From: Saturnia japonica
Lineage: Eukaryota > Arthropoda > Insecta > Lepidoptera > Saturniidae
DNA: 64,000 nt
Assembly: GCA_033032175.1 (NCBI GenBank)
Contig: CM065322.1
Location: forward strand, 2,356,001 to 2,420,000
Direction of reading: 5' to 3'
Position numbers and translations under genes: made by a program. Position 1 is the first letter of the stretch. Every line of letters begins with the position of its first letter. Below are positions 12,021 to 23,064 of this stretch, piece by piece. The notes beneath the pieces were generated by a model, which was given only the letters and a program-made list of their open reading frames with translations, had not been told where the DNA came from and searched no databases.

Positions 12021-12248
12021 GATTTACAAATTAATAAAATTGAAGTGCCTGTTTGTAATGTCAAAATGACAGCTTTTTACTAATTGCATCCTAAGGTAAA
12101 AATAAATAATGTATTACATTATTGTAGCTAGAGCATATGTCTATTTTTTAAGGGTCACCTACAGTACAGTGGGGGTAGCACGATACGCGCGTGTGTCCGA
12201 TCGACGGAATTCTGTAGTCCACGCAAGCGCAGTCACGGGCACAGCTAG
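12021..12248 (+). mobile_element. Family 1 Helitron-like element, internally deleted
   Basis: The 5' part (acaaattaataaaattgaag, then 'tgtttgtaatgtcaaaatga') joins directly to the 3' part (gagcatatgtctat, then 'ctgtagtccacgcaagcgca') and ends in 'acgggcacagCTAG' before T. Full-length relatives here are about 500-600 bp, so about half the interior is gone. Confidence 0.8.
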
Positions 12249-12526
12249 TTTTTACCCGACTGCGAAAAGGAGGATTATGTTTTTCTAGCCTAAACGGCTA
12301 GTAATAGTATACGAGGTGTCGTTACATTCGTCTTAATTGTGGAAGTGACATAGGATATTTATTATTTAAGTACGACGTATGAGATTCAAACAAAAACCAA
12401 AAATAGAAAAAAAAAACGTTATTTTGTTGCAGTCGGGTTTTTTCTTTCCTTTTTAATAATTTAGATTGTTAATAATATTGTTATACTAGTAGGTATTTAT
12501 ATACGTACATATAATTTATAAAAAAA

Positions 12527-12671
12527 AAGGTAAGCCCGATCGTGTTTCTCACCGGTTCTTCTCGATGTCGGGGACGTTTTCCGAACCGGCAGTAGTGTTT
12601 TTACGTTCATGGGTGCCTTCTTAGGGCCTAAATTGAATAAAGACTTTTTTGATTTTGATTTCGATTTTGAT
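12527..12671 (+). mobile_element. CR1/Jockey-type LINE, 3'UTR fragment
   Basis: The order 'accggttcttctcgatgtc', 'ttttccgaaccggcagtagt', 'gccttcttagggcctaaatt', 'gaataaagac', then a TTTTGAT-repeat tail is the 3'UTR end shared with 15001, 22284, 31308 and 56729 (those four lie on the minus strand). Only the end survives here. Confidence 0.8.
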
Positions 12672-12734
12672 AAGATATTGATACCTGTCTAGAAGACATT
12701 GTTCATTTGCTAAAACGCGCCAAACTACCTGTCA

Positions 12735-12945
12735 GATTTTAAATATGATTTTTTGCATTTTGTAGCCTACGAGTATTTATTGAGAAAGTTTATTGATAGA
12801 CTATGTATCTTCAAACTACGACTGTAAGGAGTGAAGCAGTAAATATGAACGTCAAATAACAATGAATGACAAACTGTAGGCAAATCCTAGATGTAAGTTG
12901 GCGTCGCGGTGGAGAATTGGTCGAATAAATTTGACGATTTAGATG
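12735..12945 (+). mobile_element. Family 3 Helitron-like repeat, degraded
   Basis: 'aaactacctgtcagatttt', 'gagtgaagcagtaaatatga', 'cgcggtggagaattggtcga', 'ataaatttgacg' follow the order seen at 24180, 46535 and 49030. The expected terminal 'gtacagCTAG' is missing. Confidence 0.5.
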
Positions 12946-13046
12946 TAATTTTGTATTTAGATTATGTTTTGCTTTCCAAGTTTACTTACATAGTTTTTTT
13001 ATCTGCAAGACACTACGCTTAAAGTGGTCTCTCATTTAATATATTA

Positions 13047-13067
13047 ATAATAATAATAATAATAATA
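13047..13067. repeat. TAA microsatellite at mariner insertion site
   Basis: About seven AAT/TAA units directly against the left end of the mariner. The last TA is the target duplication, so the element landed in a pre-existing microsatellite. Confidence 0.85.
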
Positions 13068-14101
13068 GGGTCGGGGAAAAAGTTTCTTCGTATTTCTTTA
13101 TAAAAACTCGAGACATTTTTTTTTCAAAGTTTATTTACATTTATTTACACTATTATGTGCCGTTTTGTTCGATGACTTTCTGCCATTTTGTAGGTAGAAA
13201 CATGACCCCGTTGCTGTAGAAACTTTGGGACTTTTGATAAAAAAAGCGCGACAATTGGTTTTCGCAGTTCTCTCTTGATGTTAACCTTACAGAACCAAAA
13301 GAATTCTGAAGAGACCGAAACAGGTGAAAATCTCAGGATGCAAGGTCAGGGCTATATGATCGATGCACTAACACATCACAGCCAAACTGTCTTAATTTTT
13401 GATGAATGGTTAAAAATGTGTGTGGTCTAGCGTTATCGTGATGAAAGACCACACCCTTCCTGTTGATCGATTCCAGGCCGCTTTCTCTCAACTGCTTTCT
13501 TTAATCTCATCAGTTGTTGGCAGTAGAGATCCAAATCGATAGTTTGGCCGGGCGGTAAAAGCTCATAATGGACAATGCCCGTCCAGTCCCACCATATACA
13601 CAGCATCACCTTATTTCGAGTTAGCTTTAGTGAGCTCGTGTGGCACTCAAATATCGAGCTTTTGGTATAGCTAGCTTTCTTCAAATGGGTTAAAACTGTA
13701 TTGTGGTAAATTTCCTGATTTTCAACTACATCGTAACTACTGATACCATTTTATTCATAACAGGGCGACCAGAGCGAGGTGCATCTTTAACATCAAAATT
13801 TCCGGACTGAAAACTTTTGAACCAACTTTGTGCTACTCTTATCCTGTACACTGCATTAGGTCTATAAACATCACAAATTTATTTCGCTGCTTGAGTTACA
13901 TTTTTGACTTTTTTGTAATAATATTTTAAAATGTATCGAATTTCTTCATTAGATTCACTCATTTTTACAGAAAGAAAAACAAATGAAAAATAGCGGGAAA
14001 CAACTTTTTTTCTTTTTGTTCTTAATGTACAAATAGTACAGCCAAAGAAATTTTATAACAAGTTTATACCTACGTTATGCGAAAACACTTTATCCCCGAC
14101 C
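13068..14101 (-). mobile_element. Mariner transposon with both terminal repeats, internally deleted
   Basis: The left end reads GGGTCGGGGAAAAAGTTTC and the right end, on the minus strand, GGTCGGGGATAAAGTGTTT. TA flanks both (13066-13067 and 14102-14103). The span is 1034 bp, against about 1.3 kb for a full mariner. The interior carries a broken mariner transposase on the minus strand. Confidence 0.92.
13390..13961 (-). pseudogene. Mariner transposase, deleted and frameshifted
   Basis: The start (13961) gives MSESNEEIRYILKYYYKK, the N-terminal helix-turn-helix region, followed by NAVYRIRVAQSWFKSFQSGN and APRSG-like residues. After a deletion past the linker, the frame at 13684-13433 gives MLCIWWDWTGIVHYELLPPG, the central catalytic block, and LYCQQLMRL. 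In another frame HDNARPHT (the second catalytic aspartate) can be read near 13440-13420. At least one frameshift plus a missing segment between about 13,700 and 13,740 make it non-functional. It lies inside the element at 13068-14101. Confidence 0.9.
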
Positions 14102-14109
14102 TAATAAAA

Positions 14110-14335
14110 TACGGAGACACAATTTCACACACGTCCATTTTATTCCAAACTAAGTAAAGCCTGTATTATGATAATTAAACAGCTGATTATAGTATACATA
14201 TATAGATATTTAACAGCCAGTCATACAACTGACAATTATGGTCATTAGACAAATTTCAGTTGTTTGCGGGGATCGAACCGCGACCTCTCATCTAAAGTAC
14301 GGCTTCCTACCACTGCGCCACGAGTCTTGTCAACA
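14110..14335 (-). repeat. Family C SINE (tRNA-derived)
   Basis: The minus strand starts with 'gactcgtggcgcagtggtag' (box A region) and has 'gcggttcgatccccg' (box B), followed by a body with 'cagttgtatgactggctgtt' and 'tatactataatcagctgttt'. A second copy is at 60845-61035. It is transcribed by Pol III when intact and mobilised by a LINE. Confidence 0.75.
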
Positions 14336-15000
14336 TTAAACGTATATTTATAGTTTTGCTTTGAAATGTTGGTTTTAACTTTTAGCAGTATTATTTTCAC
14401 TGATTTGCAAGTTGCATACACAAATTTGAAAAAAAAAATTAAAATTAATTTTATTTTAAAGGATAGATGGAAAAAAATTGCAAAGCACGAACTCGCTCTC
14501 GTAGCAACATGTTATCTTGATCGAGAATCGAATTTTGGACATTGAAACCGAACGTACATGTAAACTGACACTAAACGGTAGCTTATTGACGATGCAAGAA
14601 CAAGAAAGTTTCTCAATTTAATATCTGACATAAAACGTTCAACATAAAGTGTCAAATTCCTTTGCAATTAAATCAAACAACGCTAGCATTGAAACTTCAG
14701 AGTTATGATGGTAGAATTAGGTTTGATTTTGAATAGCATGTATGTAAAATATGGTAGCCGAGGTATAAAGTTTCAAAACCAGTGCATTTTCCAATACATT
14801 AGGTGTCTGACATATTAACGTCAAATCATATTAAAGTTTTTACATGACGAAAGGAGATGAGATTTCACTAAACATGATTTTTCGGAGACTAGTTGTTACC
14901 GCGACTCTGTTAATTTTTGAAGTGAAAACTTCTGTAGACATACAACATTATTTCAGTATAACAGAGCGTGACAACATATCGCATGCGTGAACTCAAAAAA
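14336..15000. other. No feature recognised
   Basis: AT-rich, with no repeat match elsewhere in the window and no coding frame. Confidence 0.45.
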
Positions 15001-15690
15001 TCAAAATCAAAATAATCTTTATTCAATTTAGGCCCTAAGAAGGCACTTATGAACGTCAACACACTACTGCCGGTTCGGACAAACATCCCAGTTATCGAGA
15101 AGAACCGGTAAGAAACTCAATTGGGTTTATCTTTTTCTTCCAACTGTACAATGTTAATATAATAGGTACAAACAATAATAATAACTAGCGATCGCCTTAA
15201 GCTCGAAATTCGAGCAGCGACTTTTTGATCATAGACTATTTTCTGCTTAACATTTACTGTATTCATAAACAATGGCTATTATGTACATCACTTGCTGTCA
15301 CTTGTCGTTGAGTGACAATGTCAATATTTTGGGGGGTCTAAGTTCAATGGTCGGGTTAGGATATGTAATACTAATTTATTAAATTTAATATATAGGTAAA
15401 AGATATTATAGATACATTTTAGCTTTCTGTACTCCTTCTCCATATAAACTTTAACCATGCAAAATCTCACAGTCTTCCGTGCACGCAATACGCTTAAAAA
15501 GGTACCGAAAACTTTTGCTTCACGTATTATAATATATAGATTTAGTGCATGCGCAGAGAGGGAGTCACTTTCAGATATAACTATCATTCACATAATGATC
15601 CACTCTATAATAACCTTTTGACAGTAAAACCCGCTTGACATGGTCCTTGGACTTGTTGCCCGGCAAATCAGTAATGTTCTTCGGGATCTT
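15001..15690 (-). mobile_element. CR1/Jockey-type LINE 3' end, split by a Helitron
   Basis: The LINE parts are 15001-15184 (3'UTR and tail, tcaaaatcaaaataatcttt on the plus strand) and 15541-15690. The second part on the minus strand encodes the reverse-transcriptase tail KIPKNITDLPGNKSKDHVKR, then VLLSKGYYRVDHYVNDS, as in the better copy at 22284-22855. The two parts join cleanly if 15185-15540 is removed. The coding tail is truncated at about 15690. Confidence 0.85.
15185..15540 (-). mobile_element. Family 2 Helitron-like element nested in a LINE
   Basis: On the minus strand it begins TCTATATATTATAATACG and ends GCTAG. It is preceded by host A (15541 is T on the plus strand) and followed by host T (15184 is A), exactly the A^T insertion preference of Helitrons. 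The internal motifs match 9748-10114. The uninterrupted host sequence can be seen at about 22441-22480 and 56870-56900. Confidence 0.88.
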
Positions 15691-16080
15691 ATTATATGTG
15701 TATACAAGTAAGTTATGTATATACATATATACGTGTTAACAATCGATTTTTCTACCCATCTAATTTACGTACTGCTGCCTTTAGATGATATTTAAGAAGT
15801 AAACTCCACTAGTTTTATCTACTTTTAAAACTTTTAAAAGTATTTAGATGGAGAAGGTCTCAGAGCACTTCCACAAAAAACGATTGGGCTAATCATATTT
15901 CTTAGAATCTTTCATATGATTGTACTGAAGCACCGCTTCCCGGAATCCGAATTAACCCATTTAATAAGACACATTACGCACGTTTTGCGGTGATTGGGTT
16001 AAATTTTATCCGTTCCGAGTCGTTGACATTTTCTTGTACACACAAAGGGAAATAAAAGAAAAAAGAATTTGTTCTTTACA
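15691..16080. other. No feature recognised
   Basis: AT-rich spacer between the LINE and the next SINE, with no signal. Confidence 0.45.
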
Positions 16081-16400
16081 GGTTTAGCGTTTGGCTACAA
16101 TCTCACCTGATGATAAGTTTCGATGTCACCCAAGATAGTAGGACGCTAAGCCTATTGGGAGAAGAAGCTCTGAAACGCATATACCGGAACACACCTATAG
16201 TCGCGTGGCGATAGATTGTCATCTTTAGGGTGGTTGCTAGCCAGGCGATCATTAAAAATAACGTACCATCATGCCATGCTTTCATCACGATTTTTTTTTC
16301 CTTCACCAAAACTCGGGCTCATTCCAGGGATTGGAACCCACGTTGCCGTGTTGATCCTCGCGATGTCCATACACGCTAACACTGAGCCATCATTGCTTCA
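16081..16400 (-). repeat. Family A SINE, near full length
   Basis: The minus strand begins with 'gcaatgatggctcagtgtta' (box A), then 'gtgggttccaatccct' (box B), then 'atgagcccgagttttggtga', 'gaaggaa', 'cgtgatgaaagcatggcatg', 'cgcctggctagcaaccaccc', 'aggtgtgttccggt', and ends near 'gagattgtagccaaacgcta'. This is the most complete of the family A copies and defines the order used for the others. Confidence 0.8.
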
Positions 16401-16481
16401 AATATATAAACGTGTTAACTTTTAACACTGATTAACAAATAACGTACACCTTTAACTGATCTAGAAGAACTTATTATAACA

Positions 16482-16992
16482 CTAACTCTACCCGTGGCTT
16501 CGCTGAAGTGGACTACAGAATGCCCGCGCAAATCTTGCTCCCCGCTCCCGGCTATTTTAAAGATGCTTATTGTGGATGTTCCTTAGAAGATAGATGTATA
16601 CTCTCCCGGATTTTTTGTACGTCTTTTCAATGCCTATAATTATGTAGTACATTAATTTGCTATATCTCTTATGGTTTACTCAGCATAAGCCATTTCAGCA
16701 CCCGAATTGATTCACCATGACCAGTGTTTTTTTATTTGTGCGGAACCCTAATTCTTTTTCTGAAATAAAAGTAACCTAAGTTACTCTCTATATCATCATC
16801 TATGTATCAGTGAGAGTCCCTAAACAATCGGTCCAACCGTTTCGGAGATTACCCGGAATAAACAGACCGATAGACAAAAATTTTAAAAATGGGCTTTTTG
16901 TTATAGATATCGTATATACTTTCATATGCATTTAGTAAAAAACTGTTACTTTGATATTACAAAAAGACACTTCAATTTTATTATTGTGTAGA
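16482..16992 (-). mobile_element. Family 1 Helitron-like element, full length
   Basis: Read on the minus strand: 5' TC followed by atctacacaataataaaat, then 'tgcatatgaaagtatatacg', 'taatctccgaaacggttgga', 'cttatgctgagtaaaccata', 'gtgggcattctgtagtcc'-like residues, and an end at 'cacgggtagagttag' where consensus is CTAG. Length is about 511 bp. It is non-coding. The order and ends resemble the Lep1-type Helitrons of Lepidoptera (name from memory). Confidence 0.82.
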
Positions 16993-17129
16993 TGAATCTA
17001 GTAAAGGGGTTTTGAAAATTCATACCCTAAGAGCGTTATAGTACCTAGACGTAAATAATTTTGACATAAAATCTCCTGAGATTTGAAGATTGGAGATTTG
17101 GATTTCTCCTGGAAAATCTCTAAAGTAAG

Positions 17130-17440
17130 TTATTTACTACTAAAATTTTCACCGGTAGATAACTAATGTTATTATGAGTAATTTAAGGCTACGTTTATTT
17201 TAGAAAAATAATTAGGGTTCCGCGCAAATTAAAAAAAGCTTTTCATGGTGAATCAATTCGAGCGCTTATGTGTCAAATATCAAATTAATGTACAACATAA
17301 CTGTAGAAATTAAAAAAACATACAAAAAAGTCAGTGAGAGCATATGTCTATCTTCTAAGGAACACCCACAATAAGCATTTTTGTCTTTAAAATAACCAGA
17401 AGCGGGGAGCAAGATTCACGCGTGTGCTCGATCGACGCTA
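17130..17440 (+). mobile_element. Family 1 Helitron-like element, truncated at both ends
   Basis: 'ttcaccggtagataactaat', 'aataattagggttccgcgca', 'catggtgaatcaattcg', 'gagcatatgtctatcttcta', 'aggaacacccacaataagca' follow the family order. Neither the 5' TC end nor the CTAG end is present. Confidence 0.7.
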
Positions 17441-18103
17441 ACAGATTGCAAGTCTGATGTCTGATTATATTTCATATTATAAGTAATAGCTTAGCTAAAA
17501 CCATATTTTATCGACTGTCCAGGTCTAGTCATAAGTGGTCTGTGTCTAGTACAGTCATATCGTATACCCAACAAAACATAACTTTACGTTTCATCAAACC
17601 AAAATGATGATTGACGTACGTGTTTTGGTGTGCGTTTGTGTCTGTCTGTGTGTTCTTCAACAATGATTATAATTATGTAATAGTAAGTCATTTGAACGTA
17701 GCCCGCGGTTTGGGTGGTGACTGACTATCATTAATACACGTACAGACAGCAATTTAACTAACACAAAAAATTAATTTAGGTACTGTTGGTTACAGTTCTT
17801 AAGCTGCAGTTTGTCATTTAGTAACCTCTATTAATAAATTAATGTTCTTTTTTCAAAAATGTTTTATTTTTATGCCATAAAACATTATTTTTTTTCTTTC
17901 CATATTTGTCTTTTTTTATAAATGGATTTCAATCAAAAACCGCACATATTTTATGAATTCTAAAAGTAGGTATTATTCGACTATCAACTGAGAATCTGCA
18001 TAAGTTAACGTCAAGCCGTATTTGAGTTAATTCTGGACACATGTATAAATAGACAGACGAACAAAAAATATTTAGAGTCATCGGAATCGACCACCGAAAT
18101 CAT
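17441..18103. other. No feature recognised
   Basis: AT-rich, with a TG-rich patch near 17620-17655. No coding or repeat match. Confidence 0.4.
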
Positions 18104-18510
18104 ATCAAGTTTATATTATTTTTATTATTACCTATTTATTATTTATAATCTACTTCATTTGTGCATAATACTGTACTACATAAAATGCTGTCGAAATTAC
18201 ATAACCTACGACCAAATAACATAATTAAGTGAATTAAAATAAAAAGCATCACATGACAGATCTCGCCAAAAATTTAAATTTGCGATTGGGCGGATAATAT
18301 TTTTATTACCCTTTTTCGTTATGAGAATAAGGTTTTTTTTATCAGCACGGCGTATAGCGAAGTCTGCGCATCTGCCAGTGTCAGTTTTGTATTTTATTTA
18401 TAATGTCATAGTAATTCAATTTCAAATTGTAATCACTGTTACCTACTCCTTATCATTTGTGTAAGATACAAATGCAATTAACGTGGTGGTTACGTTTTGT
18501 AAAGTGTAAT
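18104..18510 (+). repeat. Left arm of a 3.5-kb inverted-repeat structure
   Basis: This arm matches the reverse complement of 21226-21580 over most of its length: 'ttattattacctatttatta', 'catttgtgcataata', 'catcacatgacagatc', 'ttatgagaataaggtttttt', 'gcgcatctgccagtgtc', 'catttgtgtaagata'. The outer part also resembles single copies at 35190, 35720 and 59640 (repeat R). Arms this long suggest a foldback-type element or terminal repeats of a large DNA transposon. Confidence 0.8.
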
Positions 18511-19214
18511 TCAGTGTCACATTTGTGATCAGTGTCGCTTAGAAAATATGTCTAATAAGAAATTGGAAAAAAAAATTACATGTGCATAGGGAAGTCCGGA
18601 TTTATTAATAAAAAATATATTACATTATAACAAGAAACAATATTTTTTTTAAACGTTTTAGTAAAACCGATCATTACGGAAAAATATAAAGTAAAAACTT
18701 ATTTTCTAACAATTAGAATGATTGGCGCTGTTATTATTAACGTTTAGAGTCCAATTTCGCTGCCGTCGCTACACCCGTTTTCCTGGAACGAATTCCGTAG
18801 CATTTGTTTGATGCGATATAATATGAGGCTCAATTATTTAAAAGTTACATTTGTTATACTTTAATATCTGTTTTGTTGGTTTGTGTTATTTTTCTATGTT
18901 ACATTTAATAAGTATGTTTATTATTTTCGTATTTAATATTTTTCCCTAATTTATTTACCATTCATCCTTTTAGAGATCAATTAATCATACTACACTACTT
19001 TGCAATAAAAAAACGGAAAACTAAGAAAATTTACGTTATAAGGTCGATTTCAGTTAACTGAATTTAAATGTTTGAAGTAGTCTGTATACTTACTTATAAT
19101 CGTGTTAATTAATATGAGTGAAGTGAATTCTGGCAATTTTTTTCCTTAATTTTTGATGAATTCCATAAAGCCAATGTATACGTTCAAATAATAAGGGGTC
19201 AGGAATAAAGACAA

Positions 19215-20300
19215 TAAGATTTTTTAAAGTTTTTTTTTTAAATGGATAAACTTACAAATGTAGAATTCTAATAAGGAGTGTGACTTCCTCTTGTCCTTCT
19301 GGGCATGCTTTCCACGATATTTTAAATAGCGTTTTGTAGAATACGTTCCCACTCTTCTGCAATGACTATTTTTAGCTCCATGATGGTTTTGTGGAGCAGG
19401 TTGCACTGACCTTTCCCATCTCTTTAGAACATACCAGACATGCTCAATTGGATTGAGGTCACAACTTCGAGCTGGCCAATCTAAACAACGGATCCTAACT
19501 TCTTGCGTTTACGCTTCCACGTTGCCAGAACGATGAGGGCTAGCATTGTCGTTGATAAAAATGGAATCTTCCTCATTCCTCAAGAGCAGTGCGGGTTGTG
19601 CATGTGGAATTAGGATTTCCGTTATTTACCGGTGTGCATTTAATGTTCTATTTTCTATGAAAGCTAACTACGTACGCTCCATCGAATTATTGCTGCCCAA
19701 AACTTAACGGAGGCTCTGCCATATGAAGTGATTTATTCGAAAGATTCTTCTGCATAGCGTGCCCGTGGTCTTCGCAGTACTCGCCGGTGTCGGTTCTCTC
19801 TATACAAAGAGATTATAGGTTCAACAGAAAACAATACTTTGTTCCAGTCCTCCAGAGTCCATGAAACAGAATTTACAATAAACTGAAGTCGAGCAACACG
19901 GTGCTCACGGAGTAATTTAGGGCCCCAGGACCAGGCAGTAACTGTTGATATTGGTAGCGAAAACCCTTCCCCTGACCATCCGCAAGCTAACTTCTACTCT
20001 TCTTACTTCTTCAAGACTCTTCTTTAGGTCCACACTTGACGCCTTACGAATTCGCAAGGCCTGACTCACCAAAAAGGAGATCATCTGGTGGTTCTGTGCA
20101 TCTATTTTTTCCCGAAACTGGTCTTCTTTTACCGAACCGGTCTATTGATACCGTCGCCAAGTCCTCTGGACAGTTGAACGACTCACACTTAGCCGCTGAG
20201 ACACATAAGTTTGCGAAAAATTTTCTTCAAGTAGGGCTATAATTTTACCGGCCCGTATCGCTTTAACAGTTACAAAAGAAAGCGTTATTTGACCTAAAAA
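19215..20300 (-). pseudogene. Tc1-like transposase fossil
   Basis: Minus-strand translation gives ENFSQTYVSQRLSVSRSTVQ (helix-turn-helix, near 20200), then RRPRARYAEESFE and SYGRASVKFWAA (near 19790-19690), NDNARPHRSGN-like residues (near 19555), and CDLNPIEHVWYVLKRW (near 19450), ending in ELKIVIAEEWERILQNA (near 19370-19320). The DLNPIEH block with the catalytic E and the DNA block with the second D mark it as DD34E Tc1. Stops and frame changes are numerous, and the terminal repeats are not recognisable. It lies inside the inverted-repeat structure. Confidence 0.85.
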
Positions 20301-20574
20301 AAAGATAAAGTTGTTTAATTTGCAGAAAATATACAAAAAAAATGAGTAACCACTAAAATCAAATTTAGCAAATCTCGCCATTATTATAGTAAAGCAATTT
20401 TATAATAACTATTATTTTTCATTTGTTAATTTAAAAAAAAACAATTTGGAACATAAGGAATCGTGCCAGGATGCATCAAATAACATGCTAATACATCGTC
20501 AAATAAATAAAACCTCTTTCTTGTTATATTGATTGAAGTAGAGAAAAAAATCTAAAGTGTCCTCTATTTTTTCA

Positions 20575-20821
20575 TAAGGGTTTATGTTATAAAACAAAAT
20601 CCCCTGCCGTCGACTATCTGTCTGTTTGAACGCGATAAACTCAAAAACTGCCAAACTTATTTTCATATGGTTTTCATCAATGGACAGAGTGATTCATGAG
20701 GAAAGTTTAGGTATATAATTTACAACAATTGTTTGTAAATTGACTGAAATATGACGATGATTGTTTATAATGTCGGAAACTTTTTACTGTGCTACCCGTG
20801 CGAAGCCGGGACGGGTGCTAG
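20575..20821 (+). mobile_element. Family 4 Helitron-like element, 3' part
   Basis: It ends 'acccgtgcgaagccgggacg' then 'ggtgCTAG' and T. The tail is a GC hairpin (cccgtgcgaagccggg) just before the CTAG, the Helitron 3' signature. Upstream it shares 'ttaactcaaaaactg'-like and 'ttttcatatggttttcatca' motifs with other family 4 copies. The 5' end is not defined. Confidence 0.7.
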
Positions 20822-21225
20822 TACCTAGAGGATAAAATGAAGAGCTACGTGCGCATATTGCAATGGAAGTGCGAAATTATGAACTAGCCCCATCAATGAT
20901 AATAATGTGATTCATTAAACTGACTTCTTTTTTTAAAAACTATTTAACGTATTTAAACAAATATTATTTTAATTTTATTAATATAATGTTTATTTATACA
21001 CCTGTTAAAATATTTTACACAGTTTATTGTTTTGTTACGCCTAAGAAGTATTCTTAATTTGTTACGTGAGTACATAAGTATACATAAAACTAACTAAAAA
21101 AATGATGAATGAAAACATAATTACGTGATAATTTTATAATTATCTGTTGCGACTATTACATATTAATGTTTTTATTATCATTTTAAATTACAGAAGTAAG
21201 TTTAAATACTTTAATTTAGACTTTA
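20822..21225. other. Spacer inside the inverted-repeat structure
   Basis: Very AT-rich and without a recognised feature. Confidence 0.5.
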
Positions 21226-21580
21226 AAAAAAACGTAATTACACCACGTTGATTACATTTGCATCTTACACAAATGATAGGTAAATAAAATACGGACACTG
21301 GCAGATGCGCAGGTTACCCTGTGTGCCTTGCTGATAAAAAAAAACCTTATTCTCATAACAGAAAAGGATATCAATAATATTTATTATCCGACCAGCAGCA
21401 AATTCAAATTTTTGATGGGATTTTGATCTGTCATGTGATGGCTTTTATTTTAATTCACAAAACTATGCGATTTGGTCATAGTATTTTATGTAATTTGGGC
21501 GGTATTTCACGTAATATAGTTTAATTATTATGCACAAATGAATTGGATTATAAATAATAAATAGGTAATAGTAAAAATAA
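21226..21580 (-). repeat. Right arm of the 3.5-kb inverted-repeat structure
   Basis: Inverted copy of 18104-18510. The arms differ by indels and many substitutions (for example gatctgtcatgtgatggctt against aaaaagcatcacatgacaga on the other strand), so the structure is old. Just outside, 21605-21640 reads on the minus strand 'gaacaagatggctgctcg', recalling 'caagatggtggctctcttg' in repeat R. Confidence 0.8.
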
Positions 21581-22283
21581 CGTTAGGACTTGACTTGTTC
21601 TGACAAACGAGCAGCCATCTTGTTCGAATCTATGTTTGAAGATTACAAGAATAGTTGGAAAAATATTATATTCACGTGACACTGGCAGAATTGTGTATGA
21701 ACACAACTGTCATTAAATAAAAAGGAGAAAAACTGCAAATTTGACATATTCATGTGGTCGAATCCGATTACTTTACAATTTTCACCGATAAATGACGCAT
21801 GCGATAAAATATTAATGATAATTATATTAAATATATTTTATGAAACTCATTAAAGTAAGTAAACCCGATTCATTTGAAATAAATGAATGGCATCATGTCT
21901 ATACAGCCGTTAAAGACCACACGCGAAGACGTTAAACTTTACGGTTGGAAAAAAATGCTGCGAATTTTTTTTATTTTTTTTTTCACAAACCAAACGATTT
22001 ACCGACACCTGTTCACCACTAAAGGTCAAAGAGTTTAAATATACTATTAATTTTAGTAGCTTTACTAAAACCTTACTTATATATATCTTATTATAAAAAT
22101 AATACAATGATATATTTATTATTCGTTTATGACAAGTCATATAAGGATTGTATTTTTTATACTGATTCAGTAATATGCTGCCATTTTAATTTGAACCTTA
22201 CGAATGGTTTAATACAATATAAGAAAAATGATAACAGCTTAGATTACAAGGTCTGTAGATACCTAAGCAATAATTTATAAATT
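21581..22283. other. No feature recognised
   Basis: AT-rich. The open frame at 22140-21910 (minus) has no recognisable domain. Confidence 0.45.
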
Positions 22284-22855
22284 AAGTGAAGTCTTTATTC
22301 AATTTAGGCCCTAAGAAGGCACTTATGAACGGCAAAACACTACTGCAGGTTCAGAAAATATCCCAGACATCGAGAATAACCGGTAAGAAACCCAATAGGG
22401 TTTATCTTTTTCTTTAATATAGCAAATATTAATATAACAAGTACAATAATAATATATTAGTGGATGCACAGAGAGAGCGAGAGAGAGAGAGAGAGAGTCA
22501 CTTCCAGATATCACTATCATTGACATAATGATCCACCCTATAATAACCATTTGACAGTAAAACCCGCTTGACATGATCCTTATACTTGTTGTGCGGCAAA
22601 TCAGTAAGGTGCTTCGGGGTCTTATTATAGAACCTAACACTATTACCTAAGAAACTTTTATTAGTCTTACTAAGTTCAAAACACGGTACGGCTAATTTGC
22701 CTTAATTTCTCGTATTTACATTGTGCTGATCTTTGACAAAATCCAGTTTGTGTAAGTTTTTGCGGACATACAATAAGTTATCTAAGATGTATTCGGAGGG
22801 CAAAGTTAAAATACTAAATTCCTGGAACTTATTCTTTAGTGAGTATCTATAATAT
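22284..22855 (-). pseudogene. CR1/Jockey-type LINE, C-terminal reverse-transcriptase region and 3'UTR
   Basis: Minus strand from about 22850: YSLKNKFQEFSILTLPSEYI, then LLYVRKNLHKLDFV, HNVNTRN followed by a stop, KLAVPCFELSKTNKSFLGNS, VRFYNKTPKHLTDLPHNKYK, DHVKRVLLSNGYYR, VDHYVNDSDIWK and the natural stop near 22500. These are the last blocks downstream of the polymerase domain in CR1/Jockey-type proteins. One in-frame stop (after NTRN) breaks it. A GA microsatellite follows the stop codon, then the 3'UTR with the 'ttcttagggcctaaattgaa' end at 22284. The element is 5' truncated. Confidence 0.88.
22470..22499. repeat. GA microsatellite just after a LINE stop codon
   Basis: About 13 GA units with one interruption, in the proximal 3'UTR of the LINE. 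The same position holds short GA runs in the copies at 15555, 31495 and 56896. Confidence 0.85.
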
Positions 22856-22858
22856 ATA

Positions 22859-22865
<7 letters not shown>

Positions 22866-22901
<36 letters not shown>
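22866..22901. repeat. AT microsatellite
   Basis: Uninterrupted (AT)n between a LINE end and a Helitron fragment. Confidence 0.9.
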
Positions 22902-22906
<5 letters not shown>

Positions 22907-23064
22907 CAGCACTAATATATTAAATTAAATAAATTAATACTGTGAATACTAACCCGGCCAGTGCCATTGAAATTAGACCCCCCAAAATATTGACATAGTC
23001 ACTCAATGAAAAGTCTATGATCAAAAAGTCATTGGTCGAATTTCGAGCTTAGGGCGATCGCTAG
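22907..23064 (+). mobile_element. Family 2 Helitron-like element, 3' part
   Basis: 'aaataaattaatactgtgaa', 'ccagtgccattgaaattaga', 'aaaatattgacatagtcact', and the terminal 'agggcgatcgCTAG'. The 5' half is missing and replaced by an AT microsatellite. The base after CTAG is A, not T. Confidence 0.75.

Noticed and set aside
14262..14335. Possible genuine tRNA gene on the minus strand
   Set aside because: Same reasoning: a second copy with a shared body at 60845-61035 marks it as a SINE head.
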